In this document: positions 43,650-50,160 of the stretch, one piece after another
How the letters are laid out: every line of letters starts with the position of its first letter
Position numbering within the stretch: position 1 is the first letter of the stretch
NCBI RefSeq assembly: GCF_900086725.1
Contig: NZ_LT574837.1
Coordinates: 292,158-356,157, forward strand
Direction of reading: 5' to 3'
DNA from: Bariatricus massiliensis
Lineage (GTDB): Bacteria; Bacillota; Clostridia; Lachnospirales; Lachnospiraceae
Length of the DNA: 64,000 nucleotides
The notes under the pieces: model-generated
Database searches by the model: none
Seen by the model: the letters and a program-made list of their open reading frames with translations, nothing else
Told to the model about the DNA's origin: nothing
Translations under genes and position numbers: made by a program

Positions 43650-44135
43650 TTAAATCCTTACAATTAATCCTTCAAGCCTGTCCGTCTTAATCCCAGTTAA
43701 ATACCAACCATTCCCCATTTCAATTCTGGCAGGCCTCCAGTCTCCATTGATAAAGACATCCATACGCTCCCCACACTGAAGACCTCCATAATAATCCTCC
43801 AAATCAAATCGAATGTCCATTCGCCCAGTCTGGGCATCTAAAGTTAATGCTCCTTGTCTCATATCATTATCCTCACTTTTCATACTTTCATCTTGCTCAG
43901 ACGCATCATCTTTGCGCCTCAAGATTCTAAGATACTCTTCAAAAATATCTCGCCGTATTAAAACCCGCTTTCCAATCTTATACACTGCACCTGCCTCATG
44001 AGCCAATCTTGTAAAAACTTTCAAGCCCAGTCCGTAATAATCAGCGCCTTCATAATAGGTAACGAACTCACGCTGTATCATCTTGGCATCCTCATCGTCC
44101 AACATATCCGAAAACATCCATAGATTTCCGCTCAT
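43650..44135 (-). CDS. DUF6462-DUF5348 fusion (excisionase-like HTH plus beta domain)
   Basis: The 161-residue protein has an N-terminal excisionase/MerR-like helix-turn-helix (YYGLGLKVFTRLAHEAGAVY, KIGKRVLIRRDIFEEYLRIL; DUF6462 pattern) and a C-terminal DUF5348-like part (MDIRFDLEDYYGGLQCGERM to LEGLIVRI). The joined layout is known in clostridial elements, where these small proteins sit at the head of the transfer operon. It overlaps the next upstream gene by four bases (ATGA type). Confidence 0.75.
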   Translation of the reverse strand: MSGNLWMFSDMLDDEDAKMIQREFVTYYEGADYYGLGLKVFTRLAHEAGAVYKIGKRVLIRRDIFEEYLRILRRKDDASEQDESMKSEDNDMRQGALTLDAQTGRMDIRFDLEDYYGGLQCGERMDVFINGDWRPARIEMGNGWYLTGIKTDRLEGLIVRI

Positions 44136-44404
44136 TCTTTATCCTCCTGTGAAACCAACGTACTCGGCTCATGAAACTGTTCCAGATACTCATCAAAAAT
44201 ATCCCGGTTAATCAGAACGGTTCCATCCATTCGATATATGGCTCCCGCTTTACCAGCAAGTTCCAACAGCTTCTTGTGTGTAATGCTATAAACTATTTCC
44301 GCATCCTTATACCTGAGAAACTGTCTGCGCAATCTTTTTGCACTTTCCCGCACATCATTTCGCTTTTTCAATTCATAATAGGCTTTCGTCTTGTCACTAA
44401 TCAT
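44132..44404 (-). CDS. DUF6462-like small HTH protein
   Basis: The 90-residue protein has the same helix-turn-helix and ending as its neighbour (YSITHKKLLELAGKAGAIYR, then LINRDIFDEYLEQF). It is likely to bind DNA as a small regulator or recombination directionality factor. ATG 44404 has GGAGG nine bases upstream; the frame to 44488 crosses a hairpin and is rejected. It is first in the transfer operon. Confidence 0.7.
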   Translation of the reverse strand: MISDKTKAYYELKKRNDVRESAKRLRRQFLRYKDAEIVYSITHKKLLELAGKAGAIYRMDGTVLINRDIFDEYLEQFHEPSTLVSQEDKE

Positions 44405-44450
44405 AAAATGAATCCTCCATTCGATTTGTTGTTTGACAGAGAGTTGCACC

Positions 44451-44500
44451 AAAACGAAAAAAGAGAACACCTTTGAAATTTCTTTCAAAAAGTGTTCTCT
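44451..44500 (-). terminator. Hairpin terminator at the head of the transfer operon
   Basis: On the minus strand AGAGAACAC (44492-44500) pairs with GTGTTCTCT (44462-44470) and is followed by TTTTTTCGTTTT. It lies about 45 bases before the first gene of the operon and could be an attenuator. Confidence 0.7.
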
Positions 44501-44577
44501 CAGCGATGTGTGCTGTATTGCGTTTCAGCCTCCAGCTATTCATTCTGCGTCGCAATTCTTCGTATTGATATGAAAAA

Positions 44578-44598
44578 TTGTTGTCAATTTGTTGTCAA
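44578..44598. repeat. Direct repeats TTGTTGTCAA, possible integrase arm sites
   Basis: TTGTTGTCAA occurs at 44578-44587 and 44589-44598, 11 bases apart, about one helical turn. Tandem sites like this near an integrase gene often bind the arm domain of the integrase. Confidence 0.5.
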
Positions 44599-44617
44599 CT
44601 TGGATTTGAGAAGCCGG

Positions 44618-44640
44618 AAACCCTTGATTTTACTGGGTTT
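44618..44640. repeat. Inverted repeat, candidate crossover core
   Basis: AAACCC (44618-44623) and GGGTTT (44635-44640) flank TTGATTTTACT. A short dyad with an AT-rich centre beside arm-like repeats is the layout of a tyrosine recombinase core site. Confidence 0.35.
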
Positions 44641-44847
44641 ATTCCTTGACGGGCTTCATTGTCGGGACGAAAGCAGACATCATTTACTTGATGTGCTGTG
44701 ACATCATATTATTTACTATCGCAGCAATTTTCGTGCTTTTGGGGTCGCTCGCAAGTCTTCGAATAATATCGAATTTGATTGCTATTACTGTATAAATTGG
44801 TGTAAATGGTGTAAGCACTTTATCCTGAAACGAATAATCGCTAAAAA

Positions 44848-46098
44848 TCAATTCGCTTTATTATACTCATTTTTGAAGTACGAGTCAAGACCTTCAAATT
44901 CAGACCTTCTTAGTTCCTTCGTTACATCAGTATAAATGTTAAGGGTGGTAGAAATATCTTTGTGTCCAAGCGTATCCTGAATAACCTTTACATTTACACC
45001 TGCCTCACACATTCTTGTCGTGAATGTATGCCTTAATGAATGGCAGCTAAAATGCGGAAGCAAAACCTTTGCATTTTCATCTTTCAGGAGCTGTTCATCA
45101 TTGCAGTCACGGATGATACGACGGATTGCTTTGTTAAGGGTTGCCTGATGTTGCGGCTGTCCAAAACGGTTAAGAAAGATAAAATCAGTATATCCGTCCA
45201 CAACAGCTTCACAATGAATATCAAGCAATTCCTGTCTTTCTTTTTCCATAAGGAATGCTTCTTTGACGAAATCCAACATCGGAACTTGGCGTTTTCCAGC
45301 CGGAGTTTTCGTGGTATTGATATTAAAATAACAGCCACGCTTGCTTCCCTCGGTACGGTGGTCATAGTAAACCAGTGTGTGGTTCACATCAATTATACCT
45401 TCTTCCAAATCAATATCGCACCATCTGAGACCCGTCGCTTCTCCAACACGAAGCCCTGTTCCAATCAACACTGCAAAAATCGGATACCACAAACTTGCAG
45501 ACGGTGTATTCTTCAGATAACTCAAGAACAGTTCCTGTTCCGGTCTCGTTAAGGCTCTGCGTTTCTCCGTTTGAAAACAATGGGACTGCTTTAACTCTTT
45601 CAGCACATTATTGGAAGGATTATTTCTGAGATAATCATCATCAACTGCCATATCTAATATCTGATGAAGAACCGTATGGATATTATCAATAGTCGCCGGT
45701 TTCAAATGGCGTTCATCTGCAAGGTAGTTGTAAAACCTCTTAATATCTGATTTTTTCAAAGAAGAAACGGTCTTTGAACCAATCTGTTGACGGACAAATG
45801 TCTCATACATATATTTATAGTTTTCAAAGGTGTTGTTTTTCAGACCACGCTTCAAATCTTTCCAAAGCTCATACATATCGTTAAGAGTGGTATATCGAGC
45901 TTCTGCTTTTATGCCATCTTTCTTGTCTTTTTCTATTTGTTCTTCTTTATAGCGAAGTTCGTCAAGAGTCTTGGCATATACATAACGCCTTTTTCGGTTG
46001 GCGTCCGTCCAACAATAATGATATGTACCGTCTGCTCGCTGTGATTCGCCTGTGCGAAGAACAACTCTTGATTTATCTCGTCTTTTTGTCTTTGCCAT
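44848..46098 (-). CDS. Tyrosine recombinase/integrase (Tn916-Int-like)
   Basis: The 416-residue protein has an N-terminal arm-binding domain (YHYCWTDANRKRRYVYAKTL), a SAM-like core-binding domain (about 65-175) and a catalytic domain with Arg in TGLRVGEATGLRW, HSLRHTF and LGHKDISTTLNIYTD (His and nucleophile Tyr). All catalytic residues are present. It integrates and excises an element at a site not seen here. TAGGAGG precedes ATG 46098. It is the last gene of the operon with four excisionase-like proteins upstream. Confidence 0.93.
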   Translation of the reverse strand: MAKTKRRDKSRVVLRTGESQRADGTYHYCWTDANRKRRYVYAKTLDELRYKEEQIEKDKKDGIKAEARYTTLNDMYELWKDLKRGLKNNTFENYKYMYETFVRQQIGSKTVSSLKKSDIKRFYNYLADERHLKPATIDNIHTVLHQILDMAVDDDYLRNNPSNNVLKELKQSHCFQTEKRRALTRPEQELFLSYLKNTPSASLWYPIFAVLIGTGLRVGEATGLRWCDIDLEEGIIDVNHTLVYYDHRTEGSKRGCYFNINTTKTPAGKRQVPMLDFVKEAFLMEKERQELLDIHCEAVVDGYTDFIFLNRFGQPQHQATLNKAIRRIIRDCNDEQLLKDENAKVLLPHFSCHSLRHTFTTRMCEAGVNVKVIQDTLGHKDISTTLNIYTDVTKELRRSEFEGLDSYFKNEYNKAN

Positions 46099-46109
46099 TA
46101 TTTTTCCTC

Positions 46110-46361
46110 CTAAACCTTTTCCGCTTTATCCATATAAGCGTCGAACTTTTCTCTGACTATCAGAATCTGTGTTCCATTTGCAATAGCAAACGGACAGCCC
46201 TTCTTCATTGTCATACTTCTTAATCTTGCAATTCCAATCCCGGAATATGCCGCAGCTTCATCACAGGTAAGGACTTTGCGTTCCCATATTGGCAAATCGC
46301 TCTTTCTGTTCTCAATTTCTTTTCTGTAATCAGCGATTTCTTTTCCTTCTACTTTTATCAC
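46110..46361 (-). CDS. Excisionase-like small HTH protein 1
   Basis: The 83-residue protein has the excisionase/MerR-like helix-turn-helix LTCDEAAAYSGIGIARLRSM, then the wing and ILIVREKFDAYM. GTG 46361 is taken as start, with TAGGAGG six bases upstream; the frame to 46415 overlaps the neighbour. It is the most diverged of four tandem relatives and the one next to the integrase, so it is the best candidate for the true recombination directionality factor. Confidence 0.8.
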   Translation of the reverse strand: MIKVEGKEIADYRKEIENRKSDLPIWERKVLTCDEAAAYSGIGIARLRSMTMKKGCPFAIANGTQILIVREKFDAYMDKAEKV

Positions 46362-46371
46362 TGTTGACCTC

Positions 46372-46605
46372 CTAAATCGAATACAGATTTTCGAGATAAT
46401 CCTCGAATCGAACACGCTTTATCATTGTTCTTCGCCCTACTCTCAGGGCGAAATTACAGTCTTTCTGCTTTATAAGAGAGTATATCGTTTCTCTCCCAAG
46501 ACCTGTATAAGCACAAGTCTCCTGTACAGATAAATTCTGCCTGTGCCATAAAGGTACTTCTGAACTCCTGCTTTTGAAACGCTCTACAGTTTCGCTATTG
46601 CCCAT
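46372..46605 (-). CDS. Excisionase-like small HTH protein 2
   Basis: The 77-residue protein has SVQETCAYTGLGRETIYSLI and the ending GRRTMIKRVRFEDYLENLYSI-like tail shared with copies 3 and 4. GGGAGG lies seven bases before ATG 46605. It is ten bases upstream of copy 1. Confidence 0.8.
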   Translation of the reverse strand: MGNSETVERFKSRSSEVPLWHRQNLSVQETCAYTGLGRETIYSLIKQKDCNFALRVGRRTMIKRVRFEDYLENLYSI

Positions 46606-46620
46606 TATTAACACCTCCCG

Positions 46621-46839
46621 TCATATTGAGTAGCATTTTTCAATGTACTCATCGAAAACCCTTCTTTTAATCATTCGGCGGTTGCCAATCCATAAAACGA
46701 AAGGGCAATCTTCAGGGTTTGTCAATTCATAAAGTTTATCTCTCCCTATCCCCGTGTAAGCAACAGCTTCCTCTATTGATAAGAATGGTTTTCTGTAAAG
46801 TGGAATATCATATTTTTCTTTACTTTTTCTTTCGGGCAT
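46621..46839 (-). CDS. Excisionase-like small HTH protein 3
   Basis: The 72-residue protein has SIEEAVAYTGIGRDKLYELT, CPFVLWIGNRRMIKRRVFDE and the ending YSI. It is very close to copy 4. AAGGAGG precedes ATG 46839 at eight bases. The frame to 46968 runs back through a terminator and is rejected. Confidence 0.8.
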   Translation of the reverse strand: MPERKSKEKYDIPLYRKPFLSIEEAVAYTGIGRDKLYELTNPEDCPFVLWIGNRRMIKRRVFDEYIEKCYSI

Positions 46840-46875
46840 TGTACCAACCTCCTTTATTTTTCTGTCTAAAAGGAT

Positions 46876-46920
46876 ACAGAAAAAGCGGCGATGAGCCAAT
46901 GATGCGAACTGACTCATCGC
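46876..46920 (-). terminator. Hairpin terminator between excisionase-like genes 4 and 3
   Basis: On the minus strand GCGATGAG (46913-46920) pairs with CTCATCGC (46888-46895), followed by CGCTTTTTCTG, then the next ribosome site. Confidence 0.65.
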
Positions 46921-46936
46921 ACACTTGACTTTTGAG

Positions 46937-47158
46937 CTAAATTGAGTATTGCCTTTCAAGATACTCAACGAATGGTCTTCTTTTGATTACTCTCCTTGTG
47001 CCAACCCAAAGAACAAACGGACAATCTTCTGTATCTGTCATTTCATATAGTTTTCCTGTCCCTATTCCTGAATAAGCCGACGCTTCCGCAATGGAAATGG
47101 TTGGTCTGTGCCACATAGGAATATCATATTTGTCTTTGTTTCTAACTCGCTTACTCAT
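46937..47158 (-). CDS. Excisionase-like small HTH protein 4
   Basis: The 73-residue protein has SIAEASAYSGIGTGKLYEMT, CPFVLWVGTRRVIKRRPFVE and the ending YSI, matching copy 3 at most positions. ATG 47158 overlaps the end of the MazF-like gene by eight bases, so the two are translationally linked. Confidence 0.8.
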   Translation of the reverse strand: MSKRVRNKDKYDIPMWHRPTISIAEASAYSGIGTGKLYEMTDTEDCPFVLWVGTRRVIKRRPFVEYLERQYSI

Positions 47159-47711
47159 TCCTGCACCCCTTTCCTTTGACCGAGGTGCGTTTGTCATAAA
47201 CGATGTAATCCCAACCGCTGTTATTGCACTTATCGCAGTGGTCTTTGCTTTTCGCAAACGGGTCAAGACGCCTGACAACATAGTTTGGGTCGTGGATATA
47301 GTCGCTCAGACACTTGGGGCATAAGCAACGAACATCTCCGTTTCTGTCTGTGTTGTAAATCCATAAACCGAAAGTCTTTTTAAGAGCTGCGTTAATTTGC
47401 TTCCAAAGCCTTTCATCGTTTACCGAACCAATGTAGTCTGTCAGTTCATCCTTATTGACGGTCTGTATCTGTTCAAGAAGAACCATTGACGGCTTCTTCA
47501 GACCGAAGTCCTCACCCAAAATGATGTGTGAAGGAAGATACTTCTTTTTCATCACAGCTGTAACAGCCGCAACAATAATTGTCGGAGCGTTTGCATTAAA
47601 GTTGTCCGCCTGAATTACCATTACAGGTCTCTCTCCCGACTGGACAGACCCCTCCCTTTTTCCAAAATCGTAGTAGAATAAATCTCCACGCTGAATTTCT
47701 TTTCTCTGCAT
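47151..47711 (-). CDS. MazF/PemK-like protein with cysteine-rich extension
   Basis: The first 110 residues have the PemK/MazF pattern: IQRGDLFYYDFGKREGSVQS, GERPVMVIQADNFNANAPTI and LPSHIILGEDFGLKKPSMVL, as in endoribonuclease toxins. The last 70 residues add a CLCPKC and CDKCNNSGWDYI pair that could bind zinc. No antitoxin gene of the usual kind adjoins it; instead its end overlaps an excisionase-like gene. ATG 47711 is used, with GAGG ten bases upstream. It may be a toxin or a regulator built on the same fold. Confidence 0.8.
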   Translation of the reverse strand: MQRKEIQRGDLFYYDFGKREGSVQSGERPVMVIQADNFNANAPTIIVAAVTAVMKKKYLPSHIILGEDFGLKKPSMVLLEQIQTVNKDELTDYIGSVNDERLWKQINAALKKTFGLWIYNTDRNGDVRCLCPKCLSDYIHDPNYVVRRLDPFAKSKDHCDKCNNSGWDYIVYDKRTSVKGKGCRNE

Positions 47712-47773
47712 ATATGTATAACCTCTCTGTTCATTTAGTCTTGAAAGTGCATTTCGTATCCGGAATTGAAATA

Positions 47774-47802
47774 ACCCCTTCACTCATTTGGACAAAGGGG
47801 GT
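47774..47802 (-). terminator. Hairpin between sigma-like and MazF-like genes
   Basis: On the minus strand ACCCCCTTT (47794-47802) pairs with AAGGGGT (47774-47780), followed by TATTTC. The T-run is poor, so it may be only a partial attenuator. Confidence 0.45.
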
Positions 47803-47820
47803 CAAAATGCACACCCAAAA

Positions 47821-48405
47821 TCAGAGGTTTTCATAAAATTTCTTGAAATTTTTTCTTGCGGCGGCAATCGACTTATCTACAACGCTGTAATATACGCCTT
47901 CTTCCTTTGCGATTTTTCTTGAACTCATACCTAACAAAATCGCTTTAATCATTCTTTCTCTCTGAACGGGTTTCAGCATTTCCAATACCTTTCTGACTTT
48001 TGCAATTTCTAACTGTCGAAGCTGTTCCTTTTCTTCCTCAATCCGTTCTTCCTCCGCCTGCTCAAACGGGTCAACAAACGGAGTAATCAGTTCCCGGTGG
48101 AACTGTTCAGAGATGTCATCTTCATAGCCGTACACATCGATTGTTCTTTTTGCTCGCTTTTCGTACTTATCATTGTTTCTGTATGACTCGTCAATCACTT
48201 CGCCCTGAGCCATAGAAAGCAGAATGAACGGGGTGTACCGGCGGATAACATCAGGGTATTTAACCCACAATTCTTCTTCCGCCAGTTCTGTTACAATCGC
48301 CCATTTCTCCGTGCCGGTGTAACCGTGGTATTCATACCGCAGATTGATGAGTTTGCAGTCGTTCGCAAATAATAATTCCTGTTGTTCTAATGTAAGTTTT
48401 GTCAT
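47821..48405 (-). CDS. Sigma-70-region-4-like regulatory protein
   Basis: The 194-residue protein has an acidic middle helix (FEQAEEERIEEEKEQLRQLE) and a C-terminal helix-turn-helix close to sigma region 4 (MSSRKIAKEEGVYYSVVDKS). The N-terminal 110 residues lack a clear region 2. It could act as a sigma factor or as a phage-type late regulator. The leader before it hides its ribosome site AAGGAGATTACG in a long stem (48409-48468), so its synthesis is probably controlled at translation. Confidence 0.7.
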   Translation of the reverse strand: MTKLTLEQQELLFANDCKLINLRYEYHGYTGTEKWAIVTELAEEELWVKYPDVIRRYTPFILLSMAQGEVIDESYRNNDKYEKRAKRTIDVYGYEDDISEQFHRELITPFVDPFEQAEEERIEEEKEQLRQLEIAKVRKVLEMLKPVQRERMIKAILLGMSSRKIAKEEGVYYSVVDKSIAAARKNFKKFYENL

Positions 48406-48408
48406 TGT

Positions 48409-48468
48409 CGTAATCTCCTTAAATTTGAATTTTTGAATTTGGTTGAAATCAAAAATTCGGAGATTACG
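48409..48468 (-). promoter_or_regulatory. Long stem that sequesters the ribosome site of the sigma-like gene
   Basis: On the minus strand CGTAATCTCC (48459-48468) is complementary to GGAGATTACG (48409-48418), which is the ribosome site three bases before the ATG. Inside, GAATTTTTGA (48449-48458) pairs with TCAAAAATTC (48427-48436). The result is 20 perfect base pairs with one eight-base bulge and a 12-base loop. Confidence 0.75.
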
Positions 48469-48511
48469 GATACTTGGCGATATATGCCAGCCACTTATAT
48501 GTCACGGTCTT

Positions 48512-48589
48512 GCTCCTTTCGGGAGCGACAAAAAAGCCGGACACCAAGAACATTAGGATATTTCTATCCCTTAATTCTCAGCGTCCGGC
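48512..48589 (-). terminator. Upstream part of the leader: terminator hairpin plus GCTCC hairpin
   Basis: On the minus strand GCCGGAC (48583-48589) pairs with GTCCGGC (48536-48542), followed by TTTTTTGT; an inner GGATA/TATCC pair fills the loop. After the T-run comes GCTCC-CGAAA-GGAGC (48512-48526). The whole leader (48406-48649) has no gene. Confidence 0.6.
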
Positions 48590-48649
48590 AATTTGATGAC
48601 TCAGGAGCTTTCGCTCAAGGACTCGTGGCTCGGTACATCTGCCCGATAT

Positions 48650-48847
48650 TTAATTGTTCGCTCTGTTATTACTTCTTGTTAATCTGTACTTGACCGTTCC
48701 CTTGCGTAGGGACAGGTCAACCTCTACTACTCTGTGGCAGTTCGGACATTTCAGTTCAATAACACCTGTTGTCATTGTTACCTTGTCGAAAATACGCCAG
48801 CCACAGTTTTTGCACCTTACGATTATCTTTTGTTCCAACGATTTCAT
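48650..48847 (-). CDS. Com-like zinc-finger protein
   Basis: The 65-residue protein has two CxxC pairs, VRCKNCGWRIFDK and LKCPNCHRVVEVD, as in Mu Com and related small zinc-finger regulators that bind mRNA or help start translation. Its start overlaps the stop of the ImmA/IrrE gene (ATGA). A translational role for such a protein is of note next to the hidden ribosome site downstream, but a link is speculative. Confidence 0.72.
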   Translation of the reverse strand: MKSLEQKIIVRCKNCGWRIFDKVTMTTGVIELKCPNCHRVVEVDLSLRKGTVKYRLTRSNNRANN

Positions 48848-49575
48848 AGCTCGCTCACCTCCGGATAAACCGTAACCAAATCAAAAGGATTATCAAGATA
48901 CTCCTTTTTCAGTAGTCCGAGCTGTTTCATTCGTATGGCAAGTGCTTTTTTGGAACACCCTAAAAAATCGGCAAGTGCGTCAAACCTTTTATATACGCTC
49001 GGATAGTATATCTTGTTCAGGCATTCAATCTTTTCGCCGAGACTGAACAGATACATTCCTTGTTTTATGAGGTTTTCAGGAAGAAGAATAGCAGCTCCAA
49101 GCGTGTTTGCCTGCCATTCCTCCCAATCGGATATTGGCTTATTCCTCTCGGAATTTGCCTTGCAATAATGTACTCCGGCAGATTTCTGTGTTACACCGTA
49201 ATCATGCGGGAACAACATCTTGAATATCTGATGGCTGCCCTCGTGCATTAAGGTAAAGTTCTTTCTGCCTTTCAGCTTGCTGTCAAAGTTCAAGTCCTTT
49301 TCCACAAGAACGGTTTTCCCGTCCAAAAAGAAAAAGGCTTCGTTATCATCATCTTCAAATACCTGAACACCCATTTCCGTAAATGAGGTCATTCCGAGAA
49401 TACTACCGTCATAGGATAGGTGCTGGTATTCGACATTCAATCCGAGAACCTTCTCCAAGAGAAGCTCCGGGTCAATTCTGTATATTTGTGTGTTACGGAC
49501 ATCAGGAAGTGCCATATATGCCTGAACATACTTGTCGGCAATCGCTTCGATGTCAAATCTCGATAAATGTTTCAA
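48844..49575 (-). CDS. ImmA/IrrE-family metallopeptidase
   Basis: The 243-residue protein has an HExxH zinc site in TLMHEGSHQIFKML and the following NTLGAAILLPENLIKQGM segment, typical of ImmA/IrrE peptidases that cut XRE repressors. A C-terminal helical part (VYKRFDALADFLGCSKKALA) follows. TTG 49575 is the start, with AGGAGG nine bases upstream. It lies in the operon that runs away from the XRE repressor, so a second such peptidase (52056-52589) exists in the same module. Confidence 0.85.
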   Translation of the reverse strand: MKHLSRFDIEAIADKYVQAYMALPDVRNTQIYRIDPELLLEKVLGLNVEYQHLSYDGSILGMTSFTEMGVQVFEDDDNEAFFFLDGKTVLVEKDLNFDSKLKGRKNFTLMHEGSHQIFKMLFPHDYGVTQKSAGVHYCKANSERNKPISDWEEWQANTLGAAILLPENLIKQGMYLFSLGEKIECLNKIYYPSVYKRFDALADFLGCSKKALAIRMKQLGLLKKEYLDNPFDLVTVYPEVSEL

Positions 49576-49594
49576 GTTACAAAACCTCCTACCA

Positions 49595-49846
49595 TTAGGA
49601 TTTTGCTTCTACAAACCACTTTCCGTTTTCTTCGTCGAACAGAAATGTGGGCTTGCCGCAAATCTGTACCGTGTAGCGGATACCGGTTCCTCCGACTTTG
49701 GTGGAAGCCGCACGGCATTTCTGAATTACACGGTCTATCTCATATTTTTCATCATTCTCAAACTTGATGAAATTCGGACGAGCCGTCCCATCAGGTCTGT
49801 GTGTTACATTTACTTCAACATAAACTTTTCTTCTATCGGATTCCAT
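49595..49846 (-). CDS. Small protein of unknown function
   Basis: The 83-residue protein is basic and beta-rich (KVYVEVNVTHRPDGTARPNF, then FENDEKYEIDRVIQKCRAAS). GAGG precedes ATG 49846. It lies between the S24-like and ImmA/IrrE genes with gaps of 2 and 19 bases. I recognise no domain. Confidence 0.6.
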   Translation of the reverse strand: MESDRRKVYVEVNVTHRPDGTARPNFIKFENDEKYEIDRVIQKCRAASTKVGGTGIRYTVQICGKPTFLFDEENGKWFVEAKS

Positions 49847-49848
49847 TT

Positions 49849-50148
49849 CTATACCTCGTAATTTCTCAAAGTCAAAACCAATCTTCCCAAGTGCTTGTAT
49901 CCGTCGATGTTCTTATCCGACACCCTGTACTTAGGTCGGTCATCTCCGGCAGTATTGATGTAACAGGAAAGCCTTCCTTTCTTAAAGCGTTTTTTCCGGT
50001 CAAAGAACAGGAACATTCCCTCATATATACCGTAGTCGGTAAAATGGTTTCCGCCGTCCGCACGGAAGATAACAATATCTTCGCTGCACCCCTGCAAAAA
50101 GCAGTCGGGTATCGTAACATAAGCCGTAACCTCTTTTTCGTCAATCAC
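49849..50148 (-). CDS. S24/LexA-fold-like small protein
   Basis: The 99-residue protein has the strand pattern of the S24 peptidase fold: DYGIYEGMFLFFDRKKRFKK followed by RLSCYINTAGDDRPKYRVSD. The catalytic Ser position after the first Gly-rich loop is not evident, so it may bind rather than cut. GTG 50148 is the start with GGAGGG upstream. It lies 12 bases after the Y-family polymerase gene; the pair resembles UmuC with a UmuD-like partner. Confidence 0.55.
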   Translation of the reverse strand: MIDEKEVTAYVTIPDCFLQGCSEDIVIFRADGGNHFTDYGIYEGMFLFFDRKKRFKKGRLSCYINTAGDDRPKYRVSDKNIDGYKHLGRLVLTLRNYEV

Positions 50149-50160
50149 ATTAAGCCCTCC

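Larger units (their letters stand above)
44501..44847. other. Gene-free junction between integrase and transfer operon; candidate attachment or arm-site region
   Basis: No supported gene is present. It holds the direct repeats and inverted repeat listed at 44578-44640. Its place just past the integrase stop is where an attachment site or element end is usually found; a core repeat cannot be proven because the other end is not in view. Confidence 0.4.

Noticed and set aside
44501..44847. A tRNA gene as integration target
   Set aside because: No cloverleaf pairing or T-loop consensus could be found on either strand.
46110..47158. Possible CRISPR-like array because of regular similar units
   Set aside because: The units are about 230-320 bases and code for similar proteins; no short direct repeats with spacers are present anywhere in the window.
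49872..50144. A 90-codon minus-strand frame within the S24-like gene
   Set aside because: It lies in another frame of the same gene, which has the better start, ribosome site and fold-like pattern.
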